This document shows, one piece after another, positions 27,819-37,178 of a stretch of DNA of 64,000 bases (position 1 is its first letter; each line of letters begins with the position of its first letter). The notes beneath the pieces are model-generated. The model was given only the letters and a program-made list of their open reading frames with translations, ran no database searches and was not told where the DNA came from. Origin of the DNA: Undibacterium paludis (GTDB lineage: Bacteria > Pseudomonadota > Gammaproteobacteria > Burkholderiales > Burkholderiaceae_D). The stretch covers positions 248,001 to 312,000 of the forward strand of contig NZ_JAKZHX010000006.1 in assembly GCF_022568815.1 (NCBI RefSeq), given 5' to 3'. Position numbers and translations under genes: made by a program.

Positions 27819-28847
27819 CTACAACTGATTGCTGGCGGTCTTTTGCGGCTTGTCCTTGGTGGTTGCCGAGGATGAATTAAACTGTTGCAAAGGCAAATAA
27901 TACGATTGATTACGGCCTGCTTTTTTGGCTTCATACAAGGCAGCATCGGCACACTTGAGCAAGATATTGGCGTCTGATTCTGCATGTTTGAAGAAGCTGC
28001 TGCAACCTATGCTGACACTGATGCGTTCGCAAATGCGCGAGTTGACATGTGGTATGTTCAAGTCCCACACAGCAGTACGCAGCTTTTCTGCAAATTGCAT
28101 GGCAGAGTCTTCAGCCATATTGGGCAGCATCAGAACAAATTCTTCACCGCCAAATCGTGCCAGTACATCGGTCGCACGCATTAGTTGTTTGCGCATGGCG
28201 GCGGCAACCTGTATAAGAGCCTTGTCGCCGGCAACATGTCCATAGCTGTCGTTGTATTCCTTGAAGTAATCGATATCGACCATGAAGACTGACAAGGGTA
28301 CATGATGGCGCACGGCATGCCCCATCGCCATTTTGAAGTGCTCATCAAAAAAACGACGGTTATAAATCCCGGTCAGGCTGTCGGTTGTTGCTTCACGCTT
28401 CAGCATTTCTGAATGCGTGCGCAGGATTTTTTCGCGCTTGATCGATGTTGTTGAATCGTTGATCTGTATCAGGCAATTTCGCCCGCCAAACTCTGCATCG
28501 AGCGGAGTGATGGTGATCGACTGATGTATGCGCTTCTTTTCTGCCTCTTGCTCATTGCGTTCAAATAATGGCAGGGGTGAACGATGCAGGGCATTTGACA
28601 GCACCACCGGCAAACCATAGCTCAGGGTATTGGCAATAGCACTGAGCAGGGCGCGGCTTGGTAATTCTTCAAATGCTTCTGAAATATGTCTGCCTATGGC
28701 TTGCTCGGCGGTGATGCCGCTATGTCTTTCCACCCAGCCATTCCACAGACAGACGGTCTGGTTGGCATCAACCAAGATCAGCCCCATACTGATGGAATTC
28801 AATATTTGTTCCAGGGCAAAGGGGGAAGGGGACAGCGCCTGTGCCAT
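27819..28847 (-). CDS. Diguanylate cyclase with N-terminal PAS domain
   Basis: A 342-residue cytosolic GGDEF protein that makes cyclic di-GMP from two GTP. Residues ~10-130 are a PAS domain (MGLILVDANQTVCLWNGWVERHSG). The GGDEF domain starts at ~155 (DSLTGIYNRRFFDEH) and has an intact active site GGEEF (233-237) and an I-site RxxD (Arg224-Asp227) for product inhibition. ATG at 28847 overlaps the upstream cheC stop and has a strong GGGAGGA; the TTG one codon earlier is less likely. It is the third gene of a CheY-CheC-GGDEF operon, so its PAS signal may be read together with a chemotaxis-like phosphorelay. Confidence 0.94.
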   Translation of the reverse strand: MAQALSPSPFALEQILNSISMGLILVDANQTVCLWNGWVERHSGITAEQAIGRHISEAFEELPSRALLSAIANTLSYGLPVVLSNALHRSPLPLFERNEQEAEKKRIHQSITITPLDAEFGGRNCLIQINDSTTSIKREKILRTHSEMLKREATTDSLTGIYNRRFFDEHFKMAMGHAVRHHVPLSVFMVDIDYFKEYNDSYGHVAGDKALIQVAAAMRKQLMRATDVLARFGGEEFVLMLPNMAEDSAMQFAEKLRTAVWDLNIPHVNSRICERISVSIGCSSFFKHAESDANILLKCADAALYEAKKAGRNQSYYLPLQQFNSSSATTKDKPQKTASNQL

Positions 28848-29458
28848 CAAATTCCTCCCAGGAAACGTTCGATTTGAATCACCAAATCTTCCAGGGATGT
28901 CGAACTGAGCAAGAATATCAAATGCCCTTCTGAATGTCGTCTTTCTATGGCCAGATCTATGTGCAGGAGCAGGACATAGGGTTGATCAATATCATCGCTG
29001 ACGCGGCGGAAAATTTCTTCCGTCGTGGCAACAGAATAATCGGGTAATGAACAGTTAAGCGGGATATTGAGCATGTCTGCCATGGCAGACAGGCAGGCAT
29101 TGAGTATGATATTGCCCAGTTCGCACATGGCCTCCTGTTCGAATTCGGCCAGGTCTTCTATGCTTATTTGCGAACCCATCATGTCGCGCACAATTTCCAG
29201 TGCATGCTCTTCAGTAAACAACAGAATGGCTTCAGCTTCAAAGCTGCCGCTGAAAGTCTGGTGTACTGCGCCAAAGCGTTCGCTTTGCGAACCCATGACG
29301 GTGACATCGATCTCCGAGGACTTGCGGATTTCTACCGAAGGAACAGACAGGCGAACTTCTTCACCGACGATGTCGCTGAGGCTGGCAGCAGCCCTGCCTG
29401 CACCGACATTGAATACCTCGCTCAAGGCATCAAGATGAAGTTCAGTCAGCAAGTTCAT
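28847..29458 (-). CDS. cheC: CheC-family phosphatase
   Basis: A 203-residue CheC-type protein that dephosphorylates CheY-P-like response regulators. Both phosphatase motifs are present: Glu14/Asn17 in LSEVFNVGAGRAA with Pro40 downstream, and Glu113/Asn116 in CELGNIILNACLSAM. The frame is open for 71 further codons, but the chosen ATG overlaps the stop of the response-regulator gene (ATGA) and gives the standard CheC N-terminus. It most likely acts on the response regulator encoded just upstream and is translationally coupled to it and to the diguanylate cyclase downstream. Confidence 0.93.
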   Translation of the reverse strand: MNLLTELHLDALSEVFNVGAGRAAASLSDIVGEEVRLSVPSVEIRKSSEIDVTVMGSQSERFGAVHQTFSGSFEAEAILLFTEEHALEIVRDMMGSQISIEDLAEFEQEAMCELGNIILNACLSAMADMLNIPLNCSLPDYSVATTEEIFRRVSDDIDQPYVLLLHIDLAIERRHSEGHLIFLLSSTSLEDLVIQIERFLGGI

Positions 29459-29820
29459 TGGCCGCTCGCGAAATAATTGAGTACGATAGTAATCGACTTT
29501 TCCGTTACAGGCTTGGCAACAAAAATGGAGCCTATGGAATTTGCCCGGTTTTGCATGGTGTCCTGCACATTGGCCGAGAAAATTGCAATCCGTATCTGGG
29601 GATGTTGCTGCAAAATCTGTTCGGCGGCGTCGGTGCCAAGCATACCGGGCATGTTGATGTCCATTGTGCAATAATCGGGTTTGTTTTCGACGACGGACTT
29701 GATGGCTTCTTCACCGCTACCCGCCTCAAGAAACTCCCAGTCCGGATGAACCGCTTTCACATGCGCACGAATGACCATGCGGGAGACTTTGCTATCGTCA
29801 ACAATTAGTAATTTTTTCAT
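29455..29820 (-). CDS. Single-domain CheY-like response regulator
   Basis: A 121-residue receiver domain with no output domain. Acidic pocket Asp8/Asp9 (LIVDDSKVSR), phosphoacceptor Asp54 (TMDINMPGM), Ser82 (IFSANVQ) and Lys103 (AKPVTEKS) are all in place. It is the first gene of the operon with cheC and a diguanylate cyclase. The partner kinase is not in the window. The leader shows no strong promoter or ribosome-binding site. Confidence 0.93.
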   Translation of the reverse strand: MKKLLIVDDSKVSRMVIRAHVKAVHPDWEFLEAGSGEEAIKSVVENKPDYCTMDINMPGMLGTDAAEQILQQHPQIRIAIFSANVQDTMQNRANSIGSIFVAKPVTEKSITIVLNYFASGQ

Positions 29821-29944
29821 AATATTTTATGTGGGACAAATGCTTCAATGTCGGCTGGCGGCGTATGGGCAAGGGCGTGAAATCATTTTACCTTACAGTC
29901 ATGTAAATTTCGCCCTCAAGATCATCAATTAATGTTTCAAATAA

Positions 29945-31534
29945 TTACTTTTTCAGACGACGCCACAAGGTGGTTCTGCTGATGCCCAGATAGTCAGCTG
30001 CAGCTTCTCGATTCTGCTTGAATTTTTCCAAGACCTGTTCCAGGCTTTCAGTCCTGGAAACAGACGTCTCCAGCGGGGTTTCTTCCACCGCAGAACCAAG
30101 TTCAGGCAGGATCTTTGCCACAAAACCTGGCGTCAGCGCCTGCAAGGGTTCTGCGGCCAGAAAAAGGGCTAGCCTTTCCATCAGATTACGTAGTTCTCTT
30201 ACATTGCCGGGCCAGTTATATTGGCTTAACAAAGCGGCACAGCTTGCCAGTTCGGCCTGCAAATTGGGGTGAGGCCTTGCGCCCATTCCTGCCAGGGCAT
30301 GCTTCAGGCACCATTCTGCCAGCGCCGGCAAGTCATCACTGCGCTCTCGCAATGTCGGCAGGTGCAGGCGCAATACCGCCAGCCTGAAATACAAGTCAGC
30401 ACGAAACTTTCCTTCTTTTACCCTAGTTTCCAGGTCGCAATGGGTGGCGCTGATGACGCGCACGTCAACAGGTACGGGGCGTATGCTGCCTACGCGGGTT
30501 ATCTCACGTTCTTCCAGTACGCGCAGCAAACGGGTTTGCAGGCCCAGCGGCATTTCGCCGATTTCGTCAAGAAATACGGTGCCGCGATGAGCGGTTTCAA
30601 ACAGGCCGGCATGACCACCGCGTTTGGAGCCGGTAAACGCCCCTTCTTCATAACCGAATAATTCTGACTCCAGCAGGCTTTCGGCAATGGCACCGCAGTT
30701 CACCGCCACAAATGGCTGGCGTGCCCGGGTACTTTCCCTGTGCAGGGCCTGGGCTGCCAATTCCTTGCCGGTGCCGGTTTCACCTTGTAACAATACTGTG
30801 GCGGGAGAGCGTGCATACAGCGCCAGGAATTTGCGGGTGGTTTGCATGACGGGCGAATCACCGCGCAAGTCATTAAGGTTATGTTTGGCCCGCAACGAAT
30901 CGGCAGCGCTGTGCTGGCGTCCACGGCTTGATTCCAGGCGGGTCAGGCGGGCAATTTCCAGCGCATCGTCAAAAGCCTGGCGTATTGACGTGGCCGAATA
31001 CATGAAAATACCGGTCAACCCTGCTTCTTCGGCCAGGTCGGTAATCAGGCCGGCGCCGATGATGACCTTTACGCCGCTGGCCTTCAGTTCACTGATCTGG
31101 GCGCGGGCGTCTTCCTCCGTTACATAGGTACGCTGCTCCAGGGGAAAGCCGAAGGTGGTCCTGAAGTCGGCCAGCTCTGGCATGGTTTCCTGGTAGTTGA
31201 TTAGCCCTATGGCTGGCGAGACCTTGCGGGCTCTGGCCAGCGCCTGCATGACATCAAAGCCGCTGGCCTTGGCGATGACGACAGGGACGGGCAGGCGATT
31301 CTTCAGGTAGGCGCCGTTGGAGCCAGCGGCAATGACGGCATCGCAACGCTCGGTTTGCAGACGTTCACGCAAATGCTGGGCTGCTTCTTCAAAACCCATG
31401 TGTATGGGTTCAATATCGGCGCTGACATCATATTCCACCATGATGTCGCGGAACATGTCGAACAGGCGTGAAATCGATACTGTCCAGATGACTGGCTTGT
31501 CCTGGTTGTCGCGAGTTGAGATGGGATGTTTCAT
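29945..31534 (-). CDS. prpR: Propionate catabolism activator PrpR (sigma-54 dependent)
   Basis: A ~529-residue enhancer-binding protein. The N-terminal PrpR_N domain ([16 protein letters not shown] through ~200) senses 2-methylcitrate in studied homologues. The AAA+ domain has Walker A GETGTGKE, the sigma-54 contact loop GAFTGS (Ser in place of the usual final Ala), Walker B-like [12 protein letters not shown] and the arginine-finger region. A Fis-type HTH closes the protein ([19 protein letters not shown]). ATG at 31534 is taken as start; a GTG at 31564 is alternative, but it would sit within the operator repeats. It is divergent from prpB, whose promoter has a sigma-54 signature. Confidence 0.95.
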   Translation of the reverse strand: MKHPISTRDNQDKPVIWTVSISRLFDMFRDIMVEYDVSADIEPIHMGFEEAAQHLRERLQTERCDAVIAAGSNGAYLKNRLPVPVVIAKASGFDVMQALARARKVSPAIGLINYQETMPELADFRTTFGFPLEQRTYVTEEDARAQISELKASGVKVIIGAGLITDLAEEAGLTGIFMYSATSIRQAFDDALEIARLTRLESSRGRQHSAADSLRAKHNLNDLRGDSPVMQTTRKFLALYARSPATVLLQGETGTGKELAAQALHRESTRARQPFVAVNCGAIAESLLESELFGYEEGAFTGSKRGGHAGLFETAHRGTVFLDEIGEMPLGLQTRLLRVLEEREITRVGSIRPVPVDVRVISATHCDLETRVKEGKFRADLYFRLAVLRLHLPTLRERSDDLPALAEWCLKHALAGMGARPHPNLQAELASCAALLSQYNWPGNVRELRNLMERLALFLAAEPLQALTPGFVAKILPELGSAVEETPLETSVSRTESLEQVLEKFKQNREAAADYLGISRTTLWRRLKK

Positions 31535-31585
31535 TTTTGTTGCAGTTGATGTTTCATATTTCACGATGAAACGTCATTATGAAAC
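31528..31585. promoter_or_regulatory. GTTTCAT/ATGAAAC operator repeats between prpR and prpB
   Basis: Four copies of one heptamer: GTTTCAT at 31528-31534 and 31551-31557, ATGAAAC at 31566-31572 and 31579-31585. The middle pair forms a 22-bp dyad with an 8-base spacer. They lie ~100-160 bp upstream of the prpB promoter, right for PrpR enhancer sites, and overlap the prpR start, suggesting autoregulation. Confidence 0.65.
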
Positions 31586-31685
31586 AATTTTGCTGGTGTG
31601 TACAATGATTGTTAAGCTGCTTTGAATGAATAAGTATTTGATTTATATGGATATCAAGCGTTCACCGGAGGACAGGTGTCGTGGC

Positions 31686-31701
31686 TGGCACGTGTATTGC
31701 A
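31686..31701 (+). promoter_or_regulatory. Sigma-54 promoter of the prp operon
   Basis: TGGCAC, five bases, TTGCA: the -24 GG and -12 GC elements with exact spacing and consensus bases. Predicted transcription start ~31712, about 30 bases before prpB. Confidence 0.88.
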
Positions 31702-31742
31702 ATGTGACGGGAAAATCTGTTCATTAACCTGAAAGCATATAT

Positions 31743-32633
31743 ATGAGTCATCACTCCGCAGGTGCCGCCTTCCGCAAGGCGATGCAGGAAGAATCCCCTT
31801 TGCAGGTGGTCGGCGCCATCAATGCCAACCATGCCTTGCTGGCCAAGCGTGCCGGTTTCAAGGCTATTTATCTGTCTGGCGGCGGTGTTGCCGCCGGTTC
31901 CCTGGGCTTGCCTGATCTTGGCATTTCCAATCTTGATGATGTCCTGACCGATGTGCGCCGTATCACCGACGTTTGCGATCTGCCTTTGCTGGTTGATGTA
32001 GATACCGGTTTCGGCTCCTCGGCCTTCAATGTTGCCCGTACGGTCAAATCCATGATCAAGTTCGGCGCAGCCGCCATCCATATCGAAGACCAGGTTGGCG
32101 CCAAGCGCTGCGGCCATCGTCCGGGTAAGGAGATTGTCAGCAAGCAGGAAATGGTCGATCGTGTCAAGGCAGCAGTCGACGCCCGTACAGACGATGATTT
32201 CGTCATTATGGCGCGCACAGACGCGCTGGCCGTCGAAGGCCTTGAAGCAGCGTTAGACCGCGCCCTGGCCTGCGTCGAAGCAGGTGCCGACATGATCTTT
32301 CCTGAAGCGATTACTGAACTGTCCATGTACAAGCAGTTTGCCAATGCGGTCAAAGTACCTATCCTGGCTAATATCACTGAATTTGGGGCGACACCCTTGT
32401 ATTCGGTGGAAGAGCTGGCTGCCGTCGATGTCGGTCTGGTACTGTATCCGCTGTCAGCCTTCCGTGCCATGAACAAGGCGGCAGAAAACGTGTATGGCGC
32501 CATACGTCGTGATGGCACGCAAAAGAATGTCGTCAACACCATGCAGACCCGCATGGAATTGTATGATCGCATCAACTACCATGATTTTGAACAAAAGCTC
32601 GATGCCTTGTTCGCACAGCAAAAATCCAAATAA
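31743..32633 (+). CDS. prpB: 2-Methylisocitrate lyase
   Basis: A 296-residue enzyme of the isocitrate lyase/PEP mutase superfamily that cleaves 2-methylisocitrate to pyruvate and succinate, the final step of the methylcitrate cycle. Visible signatures: [19 protein letters not shown], the Mg2+ site DVDTGFG, the catalytic Cys loop [10 protein letters not shown], and [11 protein letters not shown]. Length is standard. First gene of the sigma-54-controlled operon. The prp gene order around it distinguishes it from isocitrate lyase, which is much longer. Confidence 0.97.
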   Translation: MSHHSAGAAFRKAMQEESPLQVVGAINANHALLAKRAGFKAIYLSGGGVAAGSLGLPDLGISNLDDVLTDVRRITDVCDLPLLVDVDTGFGSSAFNVARTVKSMIKFGAAAIHIEDQVGAKRCGHRPGKEIVSKQEMVDRVKAAVDARTDDDFVIMARTDALAVEGLEAALDRALACVEAGADMIFPEAITELSMYKQFANAVKVPILANITEFGATPLYSVEELAAVDVGLVLYPLSAFRAMNKAAENVYGAIRRDGTQKNVVNTMQTRMELYDRINYHDFEQKLDALFAQQKSK

Positions 32634-32730
32634 AAGATCCGGATAAAGTCCAGGAATAGTCCCGTTTTGCAGTGCAACGTATCCGCAGGCGGGAATCGCA
32701 ATTATTCAATGTAAGAAAACGGAGAAAAGC

Positions 32731-33879
32731 ATGACTGAAGCAGTTCCTTTCAAACCAAAAAAATCAGTTGCCCTGTCTGGTGTGACCGCGGGTAACACAG
32801 CCTTGTGTACCGTAGGTAAAACCGGCAATGACCTGCATTACCGAGGGTACGATATTCTGGACGTGGCAGACGCCTGTGAGTTTGAAGAAATTGCCCATTT
32901 GCTGGTACATGGCAAGTTGCCTACCGTAGCCGAACTGCGTGCTTATAAAAACAAATTGAAAGCCTTGCGCGGCTTGCCTGCCAACGTCAAGGCCGCACTC
33001 GAATGGCTGCCTGCCTCATCCCACCCCATGGACGTCATGCGTACCGGTGTGTCGGTACTCGGCTGTGTGTTGCCGGAAAAAGATGATCACAATACACCAG
33101 GTGCACGCGATATCGCGGACCGCCTGATGGCTTCGCTCGGTTCCATGCTGCTGTATTGGTACCACTACAGCCATAACGGCAAACGCATAGAAACCGAGAC
33201 TGATGACGACTCCATTGGTGGCCACTTCCTGCATTTGCTGCATGGTGAAAAACCCAGCGAACTGTGGGAAAAAGCCATGCATACATCACTGATTCTGTAT
33301 GCCGAACACGAGTTCAATGCGTCCACCTTTACAGGGCGTGTGATTGCCGGTACGGGTTCTGACATGCATTCCGCGATTACTGGCGCCATCGGCGCCTTGC
33401 GCGGTCCCAAGCATGGCGGTGCCAATGAAGTCGCGTTTGAAATCCAGAAACGTTATGACAATCCTGATGAAGCTGAAGCCGACATCAAAAAGCGCGTGGA
33501 AAACAAGGAAGTCGTCATCGGTTTCGGTCATCCCGTGTACACGATTTCTGATCCGCGCAACAAGGTCATCAAGGAAGTGGCACGTACCCTGTCCAAGGAT
33601 GCCGGCTCCATGAAAATGTTTGATATCGCAGAACGTCTGGAAACAGTGATGTGGGACATCAAGAAAATGTTCCCCAATCTTGACTGGTTCTCTGCCGTGT
33701 CTTATCACATGATGGGGGTACCGACAGCGATGTTTACGCCACTGTTCGTGATAGCCCGTACGTCCGGCTGGGCGGCGCACATCATAGAGCAGCGCATAGA
33801 CAATAAAATCATTCGCCCTAGCGCCAATTATGTCGGCCCCGAGGATTTGAAATTTGTCCCCTTGAACAAGCGCAAGTAA
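32731..33879 (+). CDS. prpC: 2-Methylcitrate synthase
   Basis: A 382-residue citrate-synthase-fold enzyme that condenses propionyl-CoA with oxaloacetate. His/Asp catalytic segments are present: [32 protein letters not shown] and the later [21 protein letters not shown]. The N-terminus [20 protein letters not shown] is typical of PrpC and shorter than type I citrate synthase. A GGAG site is placed 8 bases before the ATG. It follows prpB after 97 bp that includes no clear terminator. Confidence 0.96.
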   Translation: MTEAVPFKPKKSVALSGVTAGNTALCTVGKTGNDLHYRGYDILDVADACEFEEIAHLLVHGKLPTVAELRAYKNKLKALRGLPANVKAALEWLPASSHPMDVMRTGVSVLGCVLPEKDDHNTPGARDIADRLMASLGSMLLYWYHYSHNGKRIETETDDDSIGGHFLHLLHGEKPSELWEKAMHTSLILYAEHEFNASTFTGRVIAGTGSDMHSAITGAIGALRGPKHGGANEVAFEIQKRYDNPDEAEADIKKRVENKEVVIGFGHPVYTISDPRNKVIKEVARTLSKDAGSMKMFDIAERLETVMWDIKKMFPNLDWFSAVSYHMMGVPTAMFTPLFVIARTSGWAAHIIEQRIDNKIIRPSANYVGPEDLKFVPLNKRK

Positions 33880-33901
33880 ATCAACCTGGAAGGCCAGTGA
33901 T

Positions 33902-34381
33902 ATGAAAGTGCAGGCAGATCTGTCCAAACTGAGTATCAGGCGTGCCGTCAAGGCAGATTTGCCACGTCTGCTGGAATTGATAGCCGATGACGACCTTGGC
34001 AAGAACCGTGAAGGCGTAGGTTCTGACGAAGCCTGTTATGTTGAAGCCTTTGATCGCATCAGTGCGGATAGTAATCAGTTCCTGATGGTTGCTGAAATGG
34101 ATGGCCGCATCATCGCCATGCAGCAAGTGACCTTCATCCCCGGCCTTTCACGCAAGGGGGCAACCCGCGCCATGATAGAAAGCGTGCGGGTTGACGGTTA
34201 TCTGCGCGGTCAGGGTATAGGTCACTGGTTCATACAGCAGGCCGTGCAACTGGCGCGTGAGCGTGGTTGCAAGTTGGTGCAGTTGACCAGCGACAAAAAA
34301 CGCATACAGGCACACAGGTTCTACGGCAGCATGGGTTTTGTTGCCTCGCATGAGGGTTTCAAGTTGCAGCTCGAGAATTGA
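33902..34381 (+). CDS. GNAT-family N-acetyltransferase in the prp cluster
   Basis: A 159-residue single-domain GNAT acyltransferase. The acyl-CoA binding loop is in ESVRVDGYLRGQGIGHWFIQQA, followed by LVQLTSDKKRIQAHRFYGSMGFVASHEGFKL, a typical GNAT C-terminal half. It lies 22 bp after prpC and before acnD, so it is within the propionate cluster, an uncommon position. PrpE contains the conserved Lys that is acyl-regulated in Salmonella, so a role in acylating PrpE or using propionyl-CoA is tempting; that is inference. It could equally act on a small molecule. Confidence 0.85.
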   Translation: MKVQADLSKLSIRRAVKADLPRLLELIADDDLGKNREGVGSDEACYVEAFDRISADSNQFLMVAEMDGRIIAMQQVTFIPGLSRKGATRAMIESVRVDGYLRGQGIGHWFIQQAVQLARERGCKLVQLTSDKKRIQAHRFYGSMGFVASHEGFKLQLEN

Positions 34382-34459
34382 ATCGCCAGTTCTGAATCTC
34401 AATCGTACTCATCCCGTGAAGAGTACAAAATCTACCATATACTTATTTAGTCAACAGTC

Positions 34460-37054
34460 ATGAACATCCAATACCGCAAATCCTTACCAGGCACCAGGCT
34501 CGATTACTTTGACACCCGTGCGGCTGTTGATGCGATTGCACCAGGCGCCTATGACAAGTTGCCTTACACCTCACGTGTGCTGGCAGAGAATCTGGTACGT
34601 CGCTGTGACCCTGCGACGCTGACAGATTCTCTCAAACAATTAATAGAACGCAAACGTGACCTCGATTTTCCATGGTTTCCGGCGCGTGTGGTTTGTCATG
34701 ATATCCTGGGCCAGACTGCCCTGGTAGACCTGGCTGGTTTGCGTGATGCCATCGCCTTGCAGGGGGGGGATCCGGCGCTGGTCAATCCTGTGGTGCCGAC
34801 CCAACTGGTTGTTGACCATTCGCTGGCAGTCGAATGCGGCGGTTTTGATCCGGATGCTTTTGAAAAAAATCGCCAAATCGAAGACAGGCGCAATGAAGAC
34901 CGCTTTGATTTCATCAACTGGACCAAGAAAGCTTTCAAGAATGTTGATGTGATCCCGCCGGGGAATGGCATCCTGCATCAGATCAATCTGGAACGCATGT
35001 CACCTGTGGTGCAGGTGACCGATGGCGTTGCTTACCCTGATACCCTGGTTGGTACCGACAGCCATACACCTATGGTTGATGCGCTTGGCGTCATTGCGAT
35101 AGGTGTGGGCGGGCTGGAGGCCGAGAGCGTTATGCTCGGTCGTGCATCGTGGATGCGCCTGCCAGACATCATCGGTGTCGAACTGACAGGCAAGCCGCAA
35201 GAAGGTATTACGGCAACCGATACTGTGTTGGCCTTGACTGAATTCCTTCGCAACCAAAAAGTCGTTTCATCCTATCTGGAATTTTATGGTGAAGGAGCTT
35301 CTCACCTTACTCTGGGCGATCGCGCCACGATCTCGAATATGGCGCCAGAGTTTGGCTCGACTGCGGCCATGTTCTACATTGATGAGCAAACCATCAAATA
35401 CCTGAAATTGACTGGCCGTGATGATGAACTGGTGGCGTTGGTAGAAACCTATGCCAAAGAAACTGGCCTGTGGGCAGACACGTTGAAGAATGCTGAATAC
35501 GAGCGTGTGCTGAAGTTTAATCTGTCTTCCGTTGTGCGCAATATTGCCGGTCCGTCCAATCCTCATAAACGCGTACCAACATCGGAACTGGCGGCGCGCG
35601 GCATCAGTGGCAAAGTTGAAGATGTACCTGGCCTGATGCCGGACGGTGCAGTGATTATTGCTGCCATCACCAGTTGCACCAACACCAATAATCCGCGCAA
35701 CATGATTGCCGCCGGTCTGCTGGCGCGCAATGCCAACAAGCTGGGCCTGACCCGCAAACCCTGGGTGAAAAGTTCCCTGGCGCCAGGTTCCAAGGCCGTG
35801 ACCCTTTATCTGGAAGAAGCCAAACTGATGCCAGAACTGGAACAGCTCGGTTTTGGTGTGGTGGCCTATGCCTGCACCTCATGCAATGGCATGTCAGGTG
35901 CACTTGATCCGGTCATCCAGAAAGAAGTAATAGAGCGCGATCTGTATGCGACAGCGGTCTTGTCCGGCAACCGTAACTTTGATGGCCGCATCCATCCTTA
36001 TGCCAAACAGGCTTTCCTGGCGTCACCACCCTTGGTGGTGGCTTATGCTATCGCCGGAACGATACGCTTTGATATAGAGAAAGATGTATTGGGCACTGAT
36101 GCAGCAGGCAAGCCAGTGACACTCAAGGATATCTGGCCAAGCGATGCGGAAATTGATGCCGTGATAGCCAACAGCGTCAAGCCTGAGCAGTTTCGCAAGG
36201 TATATATCCCCATGTTTGCCAAACAGGCTGATGATGGCGGGCAGGTCAGCCCGCTGTATGACTGGCGCCCGCAAACCACCTATATCCGCCGACCGCCCTA
36301 TTGGGAGGGCGCACTGGCAGGCGAACGCACCATGAAGGGCATGCGCGCCCTGGCCGTGCTTGGCGACAATATCACGACAGACCATTTGTCGCCGTCGAAT
36401 GCCATCATGCTCGACAGCGCTGCCGGCGAATACCTGGCCAAGATGGGCCTGCCTGAAGAAGATTTCAATTCTTATGCGACCCACCGTGGCGATCATTTGA
36501 CAGCACAACGGGCCACCTTCGCCAATCCAACACTAAAAAATGAAATGGTCGTTGTTGATGGCAAGGTCAAGGCCGGCTCACTGGCGCGCATCGAACCGGA
36601 AGGAAAGATCACCCGCATGTGGGAAGCCATAGAAACCTATATGGAACGCAAACAGCCGTTGATCATCATTGCCGGTGCCGATTATGGTCAGGGCTCTTCG
36701 CGTGACTGGGCTGCCAAGGGTGTACGCCTGGCTGGTGTGGAAGCCATCGTTGCCGAGGGCTTTGAACGCATACACCGTACCAACCTGGTTGGCATGGGTG
36801 TGTTGCCACTGGAGTTCAAGCCTGGCGTCACTCGTTTGAGCCTGGGTATTGATGGCACTGAGACCTTTGACGTCATCGGTGAGCGCACACCTAGGGCGAC
36901 GCTGACCCTGCTCATCCATCGCAAAAATGGTGAGCTTGTTGACGTGCCGGTGACATGCAGGCTCGATACGGCAGAAGAAGTATCGATCTATGAAGCTGGG
37001 GGCGTCTTGCAGCGTTTTGCCCAGGATTTCCTGGAGTCTGCCAAGGCAGCCTGA
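34460..37054 (+). CDS. acnD: 2-Methylcitrate dehydratase, aconitase type (AcnD)
   Basis: An 864-residue aconitase-superfamily Fe-S enzyme that dehydrates 2-methylcitrate to 2-methylaconitate. The [4Fe-4S] Cys ligands are in SCTNTNNPRNM and ACTSCNGMSG; QGSSRDWAAKG is the substrate-binding swivel segment. Domain order is aconitase core then C-terminal swivel (from ~660). AcnD plus PrpF replace PrpD in this variant of the cycle. Within the gene, 34762-34769 is an eight-G run that keeps the frame (Gln-Gly-Gly-Asp). PrpF follows after 124 bp. Confidence 0.96.
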   Translation: MNIQYRKSLPGTRLDYFDTRAAVDAIAPGAYDKLPYTSRVLAENLVRRCDPATLTDSLKQLIERKRDLDFPWFPARVVCHDILGQTALVDLAGLRDAIALQGGDPALVNPVVPTQLVVDHSLAVECGGFDPDAFEKNRQIEDRRNEDRFDFINWTKKAFKNVDVIPPGNGILHQINLERMSPVVQVTDGVAYPDTLVGTDSHTPMVDALGVIAIGVGGLEAESVMLGRASWMRLPDIIGVELTGKPQEGITATDTVLALTEFLRNQKVVSSYLEFYGEGASHLTLGDRATISNMAPEFGSTAAMFYIDEQTIKYLKLTGRDDELVALVETYAKETGLWADTLKNAEYERVLKFNLSSVVRNIAGPSNPHKRVPTSELAARGISGKVEDVPGLMPDGAVIIAAITSCTNTNNPRNMIAAGLLARNANKLGLTRKPWVKSSLAPGSKAVTLYLEEAKLMPELEQLGFGVVAYACTSCNGMSGALDPVIQKEVIERDLYATAVLSGNRNFDGRIHPYAKQAFLASPPLVVAYAIAGTIRFDIEKDVLGTDAAGKPVTLKDIWPSDAEIDAVIANSVKPEQFRKVYIPMFAKQADDGGQVSPLYDWRPQTTYIRRPPYWEGALAGERTMKGMRALAVLGDNITTDHLSPSNAIMLDSAAGEYLAKMGLPEEDFNSYATHRGDHLTAQRATFANPTLKNEMVVVDGKVKAGSLARIEPEGKITRMWEAIETYMERKQPLIIIAGADYGQGSSRDWAAKGVRLAGVEAIVAEGFERIHRTNLVGMGVLPLEFKPGVTRLSLGIDGTETFDVIGERTPRATLTLLIHRKNGELVDVPVTCRLDTAEEVSIYEAGGVLQRFAQDFLESAKAA

Positions 37055-37178
37055 GTGGCATTTTCCCCAGAGATTGGGGCGTAAAGTGGGGGGGGGCTGG
37101 CGTCTGTACTCGCATGACTGGCGATCAGTTTTCCCCCTCTGAAAATCATGTCCGGTATCAATCATAAAGAACATATTC
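37055..37178 (+). other. acnD-prpF intergenic gap with G9 run
   Basis: The 124-bp gap holds a run of nine G at 37088-37096. No terminator, promoter or small gene is visible. Confidence 0.6.

Noticed and set aside
29459-29671. N-terminal extension of CheC
   Set aside because: The extension lies over the response-regulator gene in another frame, is His/Arg-rich, and an ATGA-coupled start gives the normal CheC N-terminus.
34405-34426. GTACTC/GAGTAC dyad before acnD
   Set aside because: Six-bp arms with a 10-base loop and no other support.
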